Source: Pseudomonadota bacterium (lineage in GTDB: Bacteria; Bdellovibrionota_B; Oligoflexia; Silvanigrellales; Silvanigrellaceae). Taken from it: DNA of 52,500 nucleotides. Both the position numbers and the translations under genes were made by a program. The stretch lies in contig RFOM01000024.1 of NCBI GenBank assembly GCA_009926615.1, positions 1-52,500 of the forward strand. Reading direction: 5' to 3'. Positions 17,616 to 27,600 of this stretch are shown in pieces. The first letter of the stretch is position 1. Each line of letters begins with the position of its first letter. Below the pieces are notes generated by a model. It saw only the letters and a list, made by a program, of their open reading frames with translations, was not told the origin of the DNA and did no database searches.

Positions 17616-20021
17616 TCACACGTCGTTGTCGGCGCCGTACAGGCCGAAGAAGCCCGGGTCGCAGACGCAGTCGCGGTCGTCGTCGCTGCCCGCGGGCGCG
17701 GTGCTGTGCTCCGGACACTGCTTGAGCGTCTCGTTGTAGCAGATGTCGTTGGGCTCGCACAGGAAGCAGGCGATGGAGTAGTCGATCGCGCACGGGAGCA
17801 GCGCGTTGTTGAGGTAAGTCCCCGCGGCGTCCTGGATGCAGCCGCGCCAGTGCCCGGGGTCGCACACGCACGCGCTGATGCTCTGCGCGCCCGGGGGGCT
17901 CGAGGACGCGCCGGCGCACGCGAGGACGGCGAGGTCCCCCGGGCAGTAGGACGAGGCCGGGCACACAGCGCACGGCGCGGCGGGCGCGGCCGAGTAGAAG
18001 CCGCCGTCGCACTTGCAGTCCTCCTCGGCGTCGGCGCCCGGCGCGGCGCTCGAGTGCGCGCGGCACGGGTTCATGACGGTGGCCCCCGGGCAGTAGCTGT
18101 TTGCGAGACAGAGCGCGCAGGCCTGGCCGCTGACCCCGAAGTGCCCGGGGTCGCAGTGGCACGCGGTGGCGTCGGCGCTCGCGGCGTGCTCGGTGCTGCT
18201 GTTGGCGGGGCACGCGACGCACGCGCTCGCGCCGCTGGCGTTCTGGAAGGTGTGCAGCGGACACGGCGCGCAGGTGGTGGCCTGCGCGGCGGGGGCGCCG
18301 ACGGTCGCGCCGCTCTCCGGCTGCACGGCGAGCTGCGCGGCGGGCGCGCCCGCGCCGCCGTGCGCGAGGTCCAGCGCCTGGAAGAGCCCGGGCGCGCACG
18401 GCGCGCAGGCGTCGTGGAAGGCGCCCTCGGCGCCCGGCAGGCACTGGCACTGCTCGGGGCCGGTCAGCGACGCGTTCGCGGTGGCCCTGCTCAGCGGCGC
18501 GCACGGCGTGCACGCGGTGACGAGGCCGCCCGTCGCGAAGCTGTTGAAGGCGCACGGGACCAGGCGGTCGCCGCCGGGGCAGAAGTGTCCGGGGAGGCAC
18601 TCGCTGCACTCGAACGCGGGGGGCACTCCGCGCTTCCAGTAGCCCGCCGCGCACTCGCAGGCGAAGACGTCGGTCTCGCCGAGGCGCGCGTGGCTCGAGT
18701 GCGCCGGGCACGCGGCGCACGGCTGCGCGCGCTGCGCGGGGTCCGACGCGTTCTGCCAGGTGCTCGCCGGGCACGCGACGCACGCCGTCATCCCAGGCTC
18801 GGTGGCAAAGGTGCCGGCGGCGCATACGACGCACGTCTCGGCGGCGGCGGCGCCCACGGCTGCAGAGAACTTGCCGGGCTCGCAGGCGGTGCATGCAGGG
18901 GAGTCAAAGGCCGTGGAGTAGGTCCCCCCGGCGCAGGCGGCGCATGAAAGCTCAGCGTCGGCGTAGAGCCCGGGGTTGCACAGGCAGTCATGTTCGCTTC
19001 CAGATCCGGCTCCGCTGGAGGTGTTGGCGCGGCAGGCGAGGCACGACCCAGCAGTGTCAGAGGCCACGCGAACAGAGAAAGTATTTACCGGACAGGCCTC
19101 GCATATATACACCGCGCTGTTTTCCCGGTACTGTCCGGGCGCACACGGCGTGCAGTTTGCGCCGGGCTCGCCCGCGTAGCCGAGGTTGCACAAGCACTGC
19201 GTGAGCAGCGAGGAGTTCGCCGGGCTCGTCGCGTTCGCCGGACAGGCCAGGCAGGCCGCGAGCGCCGCGCCCGTCGGCGCGGGGTTGTAGGTGTTGGCCG
19301 GACACGCCGTGCACGCTGGCTGGCCGGCGCGGTCGGTGTAGCTCCCCGGCGCGCACGCACGGCAGGCGTAGCCCGCCGCCACCCCGCCCAGCGCGTCCGC
19401 GGGGGCGCCCGCCGCGTACGCGAAGAAGAAGCCCTCGACGCAGAGGCAGTCCTCCACGCGCCCGCTCCCCGGCGCCGAGAGGCTGTGCGGCGGGCACTGC
19501 TCCGGGGCGACCGCGTTCGGGGGGCAGAAGTGGTTCTCCGGACACTGCGAGCACGCGGCGTCGGCCAGCTCCCCCTTGTACGTGCCCGCCGCGCACGGCC
19601 GGCAGCTCTTCTCCCCGCCGCCGTCCAGCTCGAAGAAGAAGCCTGCGCGGCACAGGCACTGCGCGCGCTGCGTCGCGCCCGGCGCCGCGGCCTGTGAGTC
19701 GGCGTGGCACGCCGTGCACGAGCGGTTCGCGAGGCTCCCCTTGAAAAACGCGGGCGCGCACATTTCGCACGCCTCCGTCGCGTTCTCGAAGCCGGCCTCG
19801 CAGAGGCAGTCCAGCGCGCTGCTCGCGTTCGTGTAGTGGAAGGTGCTCGAGCCCGCCGGGCACGCCGTGCACGCTTTCGTCGCCTGCGAGCGATAGAACC
19901 CCGCGTCGCACGCGATGCAGTGCAGCGGCTCGAACTCGGGCTCGGCGCCCGCGCGCGGGAGGATGACGGCCACGAGCGCCAGGCGCGCGACCACAAAGCA
20001 CGCGGTGGACCTCGCGCTCAT
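17616..20021 (-). CDS. Secreted protein made of GCC2/GCC3-type cysteine repeats
   Basis: An 801-residue protein with a signal peptide (MSARSTACFVVARLALVAVI) and then about 16-18 modules of 40-50 residues, each with CxxC pairs, a Gly-Thr/Ser-Tyr/Phe turn and a C-x-C-x2-GF ending, as in ephrin-receptor-like GCC2/GCC3 repeats. There is no C-terminal membrane segment; it ends after CVCDPGFFGLYGADNDV. Several Asn-x-Ser/Thr sites suggest glycosylation. It is probably secreted or part of the virion surface, perhaps in adhesion. A CTATATAGG box precedes the ATG. It is the longest of three such proteins in the window. Confidence 0.82.
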   Translation of the reverse strand: MSARSTACFVVARLALVAVILPRAGAEPEFEPLHCIACDAGFYRSQATKACTACPAGSSTFHYTNASSALDCLCEAGFENATEACEMCAPAFFKGSLANRSCTACHADSQAAAPGATQRAQCLCRAGFFFELDGGGEKSCRPCAAGTYKGELADAACSQCPENHFCPPNAVAPEQCPPHSLSAPGSGRVEDCLCVEGFFFAYAAGAPADALGGVAAGYACRACAPGSYTDRAGQPACTACPANTYNPAPTGAALAACLACPANATSPANSSLLTQCLCNLGYAGEPGANCTPCAPGQYRENSAVYICEACPVNTFSVRVASDTAGSCLACRANTSSGAGSGSEHDCLCNPGLYADAELSCAACAGGTYSTAFDSPACTACEPGKFSAAVGAAAAETCVVCAAGTFATEPGMTACVACPASTWQNASDPAQRAQPCAACPAHSSHARLGETDVFACECAAGYWKRGVPPAFECSECLPGHFCPGGDRLVPCAFNSFATGGLVTACTPCAPLSRATANASLTGPEQCQCLPGAEGAFHDACAPCAPGLFQALDLAHGGAGAPAAQLAVQPESGATVGAPAAQATTCAPCPLHTFQNASGASACVACPANSSTEHAASADATACHCDPGHFGVSGQACALCLANSYCPGATVMNPCRAHSSAAPGADAEEDCKCDGGFYSAAPAAPCAVCPASSYCPGDLAVLACAGASSSPPGAQSISACVCDPGHWRGCIQDAAGTYLNNALLPCAIDYSIACFLCEPNDICYNETLKQCPEHSTAPAGSDDDRDCVCDPGFFGLYGADNDV

Positions 20022-20033
20022 GCAAATGCAAAA

Positions 20034-20044
20034 CCTATATAGAG
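20034..20044 (-). promoter_or_regulatory. TATA box
   Basis: CTCTATATAGG on the minus strand, 13-23 nt before the ATG at 20021. Confidence 0.6.
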
Positions 20045-20151
20045 AATTTCTACATCTCGTGGCGCTGTCTCAGACCAGCTCGTGCCACGTGGAATGTTTA
20101 CGGACAAAGGTGGATTTTGAAAAGAGCCTTGATGCCACGAGGTGCACATGG

Positions 20152-20157
20152 TTTATT
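20152..20157 (-). terminator. Poly(A) signal
   Basis: AATAAA on the minus strand about 100 nt after the stop of the gene at 20259-21407. Confidence 0.4.
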
Positions 20158-20258
20158 AAGATGACAAGGGCCATAAACATAAAAGGCATCGTCGTCATAA
20201 CGACGAAACGTGCGCGCCACGCGTAGCGCGCTGCACGTAAAGCGCGTGTTGCGCTGCT

Positions 20259-21407
20259 CTACGAGTGCTCGAAGGAGACTAAGTAGCTCGGCCGCGACGC
20301 GGCAGGAAGCGCGAGCGCCATCGTCGAACCAACGACAAGATATTTGTTTCCTGATTGTTCAATTCTGTTTTTGGCCATAAAATCATCTCGAAGATTTTTT
20401 TCTATCAGATTACTCTGGATTGCTTTGCGAAACGCATTCCAAGCGCGCGTAACGAACCATGTGCAGAGCATCTGAGGGTTCTGGAACCTAAGTTTTTGTT
20501 GAATGCTTGGCTCGAGTCCATTCCACCAACTCTGGTACTTGTCTGTGAATTCACGAAGCATCTTTTGAACTTCCTCTTTTTCTTCCTGATTTGTCGGAGT
20601 TGGATTGGAAGAAGGCTGGGTTTCGATGATATCATCATTGAGATTAAAATTTTGATAATTACACACTGGAGGTAACGTCGGCCAGTGTTGCCTTGAACCG
20701 TGAGTAGGATTTATTATTTCTTCGTAAAACGCAGTCCATTCGGTTACTTTTTGGTCGTCAAACTGAAATTTAATTAAATTCAATTTATCAATTGCGCTGT
20801 CTTCACGATCATTTGATTCTTTTACAACTAAGTCGACAAACTTTGCAATAACATTTTTCAAAAACTCTCGCTCCTCAATATATATCCTATATTTATAGAA
20901 TTTTATAATTTCATCAATTGCTTCGTTGTATACGTCCGTCCTTTTCTCAAACCAGAAGGCAGGGTTTTTTGGAAACTTTTCCTGCATGCATGATGTGTCA
21001 AATTTGTTTACATCTAAACTGTACATATAAAGATAATGACGATGTAGCATGTTATGTCGAAAAATCATATCTTTTTGTATGGAAGATCGTAATTGAGATC
21101 TGGAAACATCCAACACGCTTTGTGCGTGTTGATATTCTTTGTTCCAGTCGTCCATAATATCTGTTGTATTATAATTATCGTCATCTAGAGTCTGTAACTG
21201 AGACTCGATTTTGTCTATCATAGGAGGTCTTGATACCGATGACACTTTTAACAAGTGAAAATTATTTTTCAATATTTCTTTATATGTTTTCACCACCCAT
21301 TTTAAAAAAGGTTTATCATGCCACATTGGTGAAACATATTGACCTTGTGAAACATGAGACATGACTAACAATGTCTTTAATATATGAACTGAGAAAATAA
21401 GATACAT
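20259..21407 (-). CDS. Unassigned helical protein with hydrophobic N-terminus, 382 aa
   Basis: An AT-rich gene. The N-terminus MYLIFSVHILKTLLVMSHVS is hydrophobic enough to be a signal peptide or anchor. The rest is charged and mostly helical, with many Trp, Tyr and Asn residues, a low-complexity stretch rich in Thr/Pro/Asn (ETQPSSNPTPTNQEEKEEVQ, near 270-290) and a final small hydrophobic patch. No family recognised. The composition resembles the giant gene at 24611-30643 and differs from the GC-rich neighbours, so the two may share an origin. It is head-to-head with the gene at 21438. Confidence 0.65.
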   Translation of the reverse strand: MYLIFSVHILKTLLVMSHVSQGQYVSPMWHDKPFLKWVVKTYKEILKNNFHLLKVSSVSRPPMIDKIESQLQTLDDDNYNTTDIMDDWNKEYQHAQSVLDVSRSQLRSSIQKDMIFRHNMLHRHYLYMYSLDVNKFDTSCMQEKFPKNPAFWFEKRTDVYNEAIDEIIKFYKYRIYIEEREFLKNVIAKFVDLVVKESNDREDSAIDKLNLIKFQFDDQKVTEWTAFYEEIINPTHGSRQHWPTLPPVCNYQNFNLNDDIIETQPSSNPTPTNQEEKEEVQKMLREFTDKYQSWWNGLEPSIQQKLRFQNPQMLCTWFVTRAWNAFRKAIQSNLIEKNLRDDFMAKNRIEQSGNKYLVVGSTMALALPAASRPSYLVSFEHS

Positions 21408-21437
21408 CCTTAAACAGTGTGTTGGGTATACCTAAAC

Positions 21438-22085
21438 ATGGATTTCCCCGTGACTTCTTCGCATGCACGCCAGCAAGCACGAGCTGACGACTCGGACGCC
21501 CCGCAGGCGTACGGTAGCGACTGCAACTTGGCGAGACTCGTGAGCATCCGGGAGATGGACGCGCTCGCAAGCATGGTGATCACCGCGCTCCCTTTCCCGC
21601 CGCTGCCCTTGATGGTGCTTCAGGGCGCAGAAGGCGAGGGAGCGACCGCGTCCTCCTTTGACCTGCTGAAGCAAGCAATCGTGGTTCAGAAACTCAAGGG
21701 CATGGATCGTTCGCCGGAGCAGATAACGCGCAACAAGTTAGAGAGGCTACAGGCGCTGCAGCAAGCACTGTACAAGCATTGTAGCACGGGCGCGGACTTC
21801 GATACCGATGCGTGGATCGAGGGCGCGTACAACATTTTCTGCGACCACTTTCGCCTCTTCTTCGTCGAAAACTATCCGGTGTGCTCCCGAGACCTCCGCT
21901 TCGAGTCCGTGCACAGCGTGCCACCGACACACGTCATAATTCAGCAGGCCTCGTCCCATGCGCGCGCCAATATGATCATGGCGACTCCTGCTAGTGATGT
22001 TGAACCTGTAGATGTCGGGTTTGCACACTACAAGGACGTTGTAAAGCACTACGCTGTGGATCTTGGAACTTTGAGTGATACTTGA
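21438..22085 (+). CDS. Unassigned soluble protein, 215 aa
   Basis: The first true ATG of the frame is at 21438 (MDFPVTSSHARQQARADDSD). A polar N-terminus is followed by helices (SIREMDALASMVITALPFP, KLERLQALQQALYKHC) and a mixed C-terminal half with CSRDLRFESVHSVPPTHVII. No signal peptide or membrane segment. It ends 5 bp before the stop of the convergent gene at 22090. Moderately GC-rich between two AT-rich genes. Function unknown. Confidence 0.65.
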   Translation: MDFPVTSSHARQQARADDSDAPQAYGSDCNLARLVSIREMDALASMVITALPFPPLPLMVLQGAEGEGATASSFDLLKQAIVVQKLKGMDRSPEQITRNKLERLQALQQALYKHCSTGADFDTDAWIEGAYNIFCDHFRLFFVENYPVCSRDLRFESVHSVPPTHVIIQQASSHARANMIMATPASDVEPVDVGFAHYKDVVKHYAVDLGTLSDT

Positions 22086-22089
22086 AAGG

Positions 22090-22362
22090 TTAAAAACTTC
22101 TTACCATGTAACTGTCTGGAATCGATACAGAGTTAAGTGCATCCATACCTACTGGCTTTAAAGCAGATTCGCCATTTCTCATATACATGCTCCTTCCTGA
22201 CGGTTGTTCACTATCCTTCAATTCTATTCTCATTTTTCCACTTTCAAGTAGTTCAATGTAAAGATCAAGTTTATCCAGTACTTTATGAAACATATGACCC
22301 TTTTGTGATTCATCGTCGTCTGAATCATAAGAACGTAGACGTTGTCGAGAAGATCCCTCCAT
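22090..22362 (-). CDS. Small charged protein, 90 aa
   Basis: MEGSSRQRLRSYDSDDDESQ begins a basic then acidic N-terminus, followed by one amphipathic helix (MFHKVLDKLDLYIELLESGK) and a polar tail. The minus strand has AATATTTAAGC about 16-26 nt before the ATG, which supports it being a real gene in spite of its size. No family recognised. Confidence 0.5.
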   Translation of the reverse strand: MEGSSRQRLRSYDSDDDESQKGHMFHKVLDKLDLYIELLESGKMRIELKDSEQPSGRSMYMRNGESALKPVGMDALNSVSIPDSYMVRSF

Positions 22363-22453
22363 TGTGAACTGAGTATGCTTAAATATTCATAAACGACATT
22401 TAGTCTCTCGTAAATTGAATCATATATAATTTACACTTGAATAAACATAAAAT

Positions 22454-22768
22454 TCACACATTTTTTGCGATCAAGGTTTTGTATTCACTTGCTAGCGTTG
22501 CACTTGAGTTTCTCTTGTGTATAGGAAGACGCACTCCTAGTTCATTGTGAAAGTCCATGTAGTTGTTTAATGCAGTTTGAATGTACAAGGGGTCTTTGGC
22601 CGGCAACTTCCGCTGCCGTGCAAAGCGCTGTAGACTGAAATCTACCGAGTGCTCCCAGAGACCCTTTTCTTTTAAAAAACTCATCTTGCTTTTAATGTCA
22701 CTAATCAGTGAATCATTGACGGATGTGTCTTGAGAGCGCGACATACCCTGAGCCTTCTTTAATATCAT
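22454..22768 (-). CDS. Small basic helical protein, 104 aa
   Basis: The ATG at 22768 (MILKKAQGMSRSQDTSVN) is chosen because TTTTAAAAAGTG lies upstream on the same strand and because a longer frame from 22903 would overlap the divergent gene at 22832. Mostly helical, basic, no membrane segment; contains KSKMSFLKEKGLWEHSVDF and a C-terminal LASEYKTLIAKNV. Function unknown. Confidence 0.5.
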   Translation of the reverse strand: MILKKAQGMSRSQDTSVNDSLISDIKSKMSFLKEKGLWEHSVDFSLQRFARQRKLPAKDPLYIQTALNNYMDFHNELGVRLPIHKRNSSATLASEYKTLIAKNV

Positions 22769-22831
22769 AAATTCCGCGCCTATGACACTTTTTAAAATAT
22801 GGAGGTTGGTGAATATAAGGCTTGGGTGGTC

Positions 22832-23176
22832 ATGAGCATCATGACAAATTGCAGCGTGTTCCTTGCCACTCTCACTGTGCTTACGTACCGGATGCTGTTC
22901 CACTCAGAGCGACAGTGCACGTTCTTCTCTTTGGTCTTCTGTGTGTTATGTGCGTGGAGTTCTGAACAGCTAATTCTTTCGGTGTTTGAAGGCACTGGAA
23001 ATGCAGGCCACGTTCTGGGGGGCTGGAAATCTTCTGTCAGAAGCTCCATAGTGCTACTGGCGACCTGGATAAAGCCACTTTGCATGTACGGCGGTTTAAG
23101 TGACTACAGCCGTCACAAGTGTGCCGATTTCATCGACTTTATGCAGGGCAATGGCACGTGTTCTGAAGGCGCATAA
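22832..23176 (+). CDS. Small membrane protein, 114 aa
   Basis: Start at MSIMTNCSVFLATLTVLTY (22832), with GAATATAAGG 12-21 nt upstream; a longer form from 22799 is possible. Two hydrophobic segments (about 5-23 and 30-52) are followed by a cysteine-containing C-terminal half (LCMYGGLSDYSRHKC, GNGTCSEGA), which would be luminal or extracellular if the segments form a hairpin or signal. Divergent from the gene at 22454-22768. Function unknown. Confidence 0.5.
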   Translation: MSIMTNCSVFLATLTVLTYRMLFHSERQCTFFSLVFCVLCAWSSEQLILSVFEGTGNAGHVLGGWKSSVRSSIVLLATWIKPLCMYGGLSDYSRHKCADFIDFMQGNGTCSEGA

Positions 23177-23230
23177 CGCATGGGCTCCCTCTTTTCAATC
23201 TTTTAATACTTTTTACACTTGTCTTTCAGG

Positions 23231-23237
23231 ATATAAG
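23231..23237 (+). promoter_or_regulatory. TATA box
   Basis: ATATAAG 13-19 nt before the ATG at 23250. Confidence 0.5.
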
Positions 23238-23249
23238 ACGGTATGATGC

Positions 23250-24563
23250 ATGTCTGACAAAGAGGGGGAAGCTGCGCTAGCAGCTCCGGACCAAGAAACT
23301 GCATGTGCTGAGGCTCCGCTGGCGGGCGAGATCGAGGGGTACGTGAACGGAAGTGACAGTGGCAGTGAGAAGCGCTCGAAGAGCTTGAAGGTCCGGCGCG
23401 TGGATGAGTTGGCTTTCACGGAAGGGTGGACTGAGCAGCTGCGGAGCAAGGATGAAGCTTACCATGTACACGCAACATTTTCCATGTCGACCACGCATGA
23501 ATGTGGAATTATGCAAGAGCTAACACACCTCGTGGAGCTCGAAAACATGCCTCAGCTGTGGCCGCGAGAGAACTGGAGTGCGCCCGGAGGGGTGTCAAAT
23601 ATCCACGACCAACCAAAGGTGCAGGTTGCCAGCGCAAACACTGTACACCTCCCATGCGGACACGTCTTCCACGCGTGCTCACTTGCGCTACACTTCCTGG
23701 TGCAGGATATGCGTTGTCCGATTTGCAGGGTGGGTCATGAGACGTGTATGAGTCTGGACTGCATTCCTTTGTCTATCAGAAATTCGTACAGCAGCAAGCT
23801 GAAGACGATAGAAGCACTTCACACATCCGAGGAGGAAATTGACCCTGTGGAAATCATGAATATTCTGACACAAATGAGCTTGCAGGTGCTGGTGCGGTTT
23901 CCGCGTCGGCAGGCATATTTAACTAGGCAATCTTCGACCGACAGTTTACACACCGAGTCCTTGATTCATAGTCGGCTTCTGGTGAGCGAAGCGGATATTA
24001 ATAGGCACATTCTCGCTTTTAGAGGCTTACCCCGGGATATACCACAAAGAGAGTTTACTACATGGGCACGAGCTGCGACAGGAGCTGCGGAGGCGCCGGC
24101 TGCGGGGGAAGCGCCGGCTTCAAGCGCTCCTCCGGACACGATACCTTCGCTTTCCCGTGGATTGGGCGACACGAACAGGGTTTTTGTGGAACCATCTGTG
24201 ACAGGAGTTTTTCGCACTCACCGCTCTTTTCAGAGAATTATTCAGACCATTCTCGAGCGCCAGCAGCCTTTTTCGAACGTGATGTTCATACTCGACCATC
24301 CGTTTGTACCCCTACACATTACAAGTGCCGAAATCGACGTGCAGCAGGCGCAAGCCACTCTGTTCGGAGAACAGACGAGGCGGGACCAGGTTATCCCGCT
24401 ATTTTGCAGCGGAATAAGCGGAGTCGAACCCGTCGCCTACATTCATGGTGTATATGACCGGGACCATGACATTTCCGAAATTAGTGTTTCTATTAATATC
24501 GCTGTAGTTGTGAATATAGCTCTTTATGTTACTCAAGTGCTTACCCAACTGTCAGAATTATAG
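23250..24563 (+). CDS. Degenerate RING-finger protein, possible E3 ubiquitin ligase
   Basis: A 437-residue protein. Around residues 132-162 it has the second half of a RING: LPCGHVFHACSLALHFL and then MRCPICR. The first Cys pair of the normal RING is not visible just upstream, so the finger is incomplete or uses other ligands. The N-terminus is acidic and Ser-rich, the middle includes an Ala/Pro stretch (ATGAAEAPAAGEAPASSAPP), and the C-terminus ends in a hydrophobic stretch (SINIAVVVNIALYVTQVL) that may bind a membrane. It ends 48 bp from the convergent giant gene. An E3 role is likely by motif but not certain. Confidence 0.65.
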   Translation: MSDKEGEAALAAPDQETACAEAPLAGEIEGYVNGSDSGSEKRSKSLKVRRVDELAFTEGWTEQLRSKDEAYHVHATFSMSTTHECGIMQELTHLVELENMPQLWPRENWSAPGGVSNIHDQPKVQVASANTVHLPCGHVFHACSLALHFLVQDMRCPICRVGHETCMSLDCIPLSIRNSYSSKLKTIEALHTSEEEIDPVEIMNILTQMSLQVLVRFPRRQAYLTRQSSTDSLHTESLIHSRLLVSEADINRHILAFRGLPRDIPQREFTTWARAATGAAEAPAAGEAPASSAPPDTIPSLSRGLGDTNRVFVEPSVTGVFRTHRSFQRIIQTILERQQPFSNVMFILDHPFVPLHITSAEIDVQQAQATLFGEQTRRDQVIPLFCSGISGVEPVAYIHGVYDRDHDISEISVSINIAVVVNIALYVTQVLTQLSEL

Positions 24564-24610
24564 ACTAAACTGACAGCACATCTTAATCTAACTATCAGAG
24601 ATGGTTAATG

Positions 24611-27600
24611 CTAGGTGTGCTCACTAGAACTTGGTTTCAGTATACGATTGATATTTGTCATGATATCTGCCAAAAACTCGTTTTTGAAAACGTAAGCTGC
24701 TTGTTGATTGAGGGTGGCATTCTGATATTGCAAAAACTTAGATCTTCCTCGACTTTGGAGCCACCATGTGTCATCCTTTAAATTATTTTCAGTTACATTT
24801 TCCGTTTCTACACCTTTTTGGTTTCCGGAGAAAATTTTTGATAACGATTGAGCTTCAATTTCAGGGAGATAGAAGTCTGGTAGTGTAAACAGAGTGGAGG
24901 ATTTTGATAATGGTGAAATTGAATACCCTGGTTGAAGATTCTTAATTTTAGTTTCGAAGCTCTCTTCGAATTGAAATCCCCATTGAATTCTATCATCAAA
25001 TGGATCGCAAACGGTTTTTACAATGTCAGAAGTTACATTTTGTAAGTATATGTTTTTATAACTTTGTATGCACTCTGTGTCTTCTTTTGTATCCAAGTGA
25101 ACATTATTAAACCAATTGTATCTCCGAGTATCAAAAGCTGTCAAAAAGTACTTTGTTTTTAAACTATCATATTTAGTTTCACACACAAAAATTTCTTTGT
25201 TTTTTCTTGTATCTTGATGTGTCCGAGCACGGATTGTGAACGACGTTGGAAACTTCACAAAATATGCATTTTGTACATTGACAACCATGCATGTTTTCTC
25301 CTTTTCAAAATATAGATAATCTCTGTACATGAAAAATCCCTCATGCGAAGCTATAGTATAAGCATTTTCAGTGAGATCTTCATCTTCGAATCTTTTGTCT
25401 ATTCGTAAAAACCTGCAACTAGTTAGTGGTTGTAAGTGTGTGTAGTGTTCGCGTGTGTATGATAACCACTTGTGTTGTTTTTGTATTTTTGTAAAACTAC
25501 AACATTCTAAAGTATCGAAATGATCTGCTGAGATTGGATGATAATAATTTCTGCATTTATATTCGTGTAAAGAAAGTATTAATTTCTGGTTTTCATGTAG
25601 CTTCTTATGCTCCCTTTTTCTATACTCCTTAGGAAGCCAGTGTTCTCGATGACTTAAATTGCCAAAAGTGTCTAGACCAGCCTCGTTTGCTCTTTTTAAA
25701 ATATTGCTTATGTCAGAGTTCTTCACATCAATATTTTTAGTGTATAATGAAATAAGGGATTTTGTCCTTGTAAGGACTTTCCCAAAAGCATGCAAAAAAA
25801 TCATTTTGACTAGAAGACGCTTCCAACACCATGTTCTCAATCCTGTATATACAGGCCTCCATTTATAAAGTTGGTTGTCTATCTCATGTGTGAAAAAAGA
25901 CGGCCATTTAATTTTCCGAAAAATCACTGCGCATTCTGTCGGAATATAAATTAATTTGCTGTTTGTTTTTTTTGGAATCAATGCTTGTACGTATACAGGA
26001 AACTCATGTACTTCATCTTTATGATAACATTTCTCATAACGCTCGAAGTAGACGTATTTCTCTACTGTGTGAATAAAGCACGAAAGGACACGTCTGTTTT
26101 CATGTACTTCTTCTGTGTAATGAAGGTCTATATCTTGACAGTCGCCTTTACATAATTCGTTAGATACAAACTTTTCTTGTGTGATAGAAACATTCATTTC
26201 TGTACTCAAAGTCGTACAAGGTCGTGCATAAGCCAATAACATCCACTTTCGCAATTCACTATCTGTCATTTCATCATGAGCTTCTGTTCCTGAAGTTTCG
26301 TTCTGAGAGATAATTTCAATAACAGTACAGGGGGGAACTAGTGAAATATTAAAATTGCGTATTTTAAAAACGTCAATTGTTTTCATTTCGAGTTCATTTT
26401 GTTGTTGTGTATCAGTAGTGTCTGATACTTTCTTATAGCAAACGATCTGATTCAAATCACGTTTGGGCCACCCTCTTCGAGAAGTATTAATCACACATGG
26501 CACACTCAATGTTTTGTTGTCAATGTCAACTTGAAAGCTTAAACCAACAGGAGTGATATCCACATCGTGTAAATTTAAAGCTATGTAAATGCTATCGTTT
26601 GCATGTATACAGTCTTCAATATTTTCAGATGTAATAACTTTATCAATAAGTGCTAACTGTAACAGTATAAACTTAAGAGGGCGTTGATTTCCAAAGTTCA
26701 GAAGATCTGGTGTGCAAAAAAGATTTTTGATGATATAAAATGTTGAACTGTTTAAAAACATGTCGTATTTACATTGAAGAGGAGTGATGTTATTGAGCAT
26801 TCCTAAAGTTGATGCAGATGAAGAGCACTTCAGGGTTTCTCTCATCCACTTGAGCAGTTGTGTCTCTGTAAGTATTAGTCGTTTACTCGGGTGCGCCTCT
26901 GGCGTGCTTACATATACACTTTCATCTGTTTCCACAAACTTGAGCATAACCTCGATTTCTGATTGTATTGCAGGCTCGAAAAACTGCAAAACCTCGCGCA
27001 TGTGCTTTTGTGGCTCGATCGACATGTGTTGCCGCGCGAGTTCGCGTAGTGCGAGAATATTTGGACATCGAATTATTCTAAGAAAGAGTTCGGAGTCTGG
27101 TATACGAAACTTTTGCACGTATTTTGCAAGTGCAGGGTCTAGCTCTGGGAGTTCGTCGTGAAGTTGCGACATGATTCTATCTCGTAGGGTGAGGTTGACA
27201 TTTGTCCTTGTATTATATTTTCGAAAACTGAGTCCCTTCGAGACATTTCCCAGTCCTGCAAATGAGGATCTGTTTTGCAATAGACTTTTTTCACGATTGT
27301 ATACTCTGCGAGCAATCGTCTGAAGTCCCGTTTTATCAGAAACATCCGGGAAAAATCCTACTTCCTCATTCATTTCAAACAACTTGTAGTGTAGCGCTGA
27401 AACGGCATTACGAAAGTTATGCTCCATGAAAAAACACATCTGAAACCACGTCTGATTGTAATATTCATAGTCTGTAGTAGATTTTGTCGGATTTTGAAAT
27501 TCAAATCTATGAAACTCACTTCGAGTCTCATCTTTACTACTTGCGCCAAAGTAGTCCAAAAGCCATTCTTCCCATCGATATCTACAAGCACCATCGTCTC

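Noticed and set aside
17002..18894. Minus-strand frame of 630 codons overlapping the 801-residue gene
   Set aside because: Same strand, shifted frame, Arg-rich and without the CxxC order; the other frame is the repeat protein.
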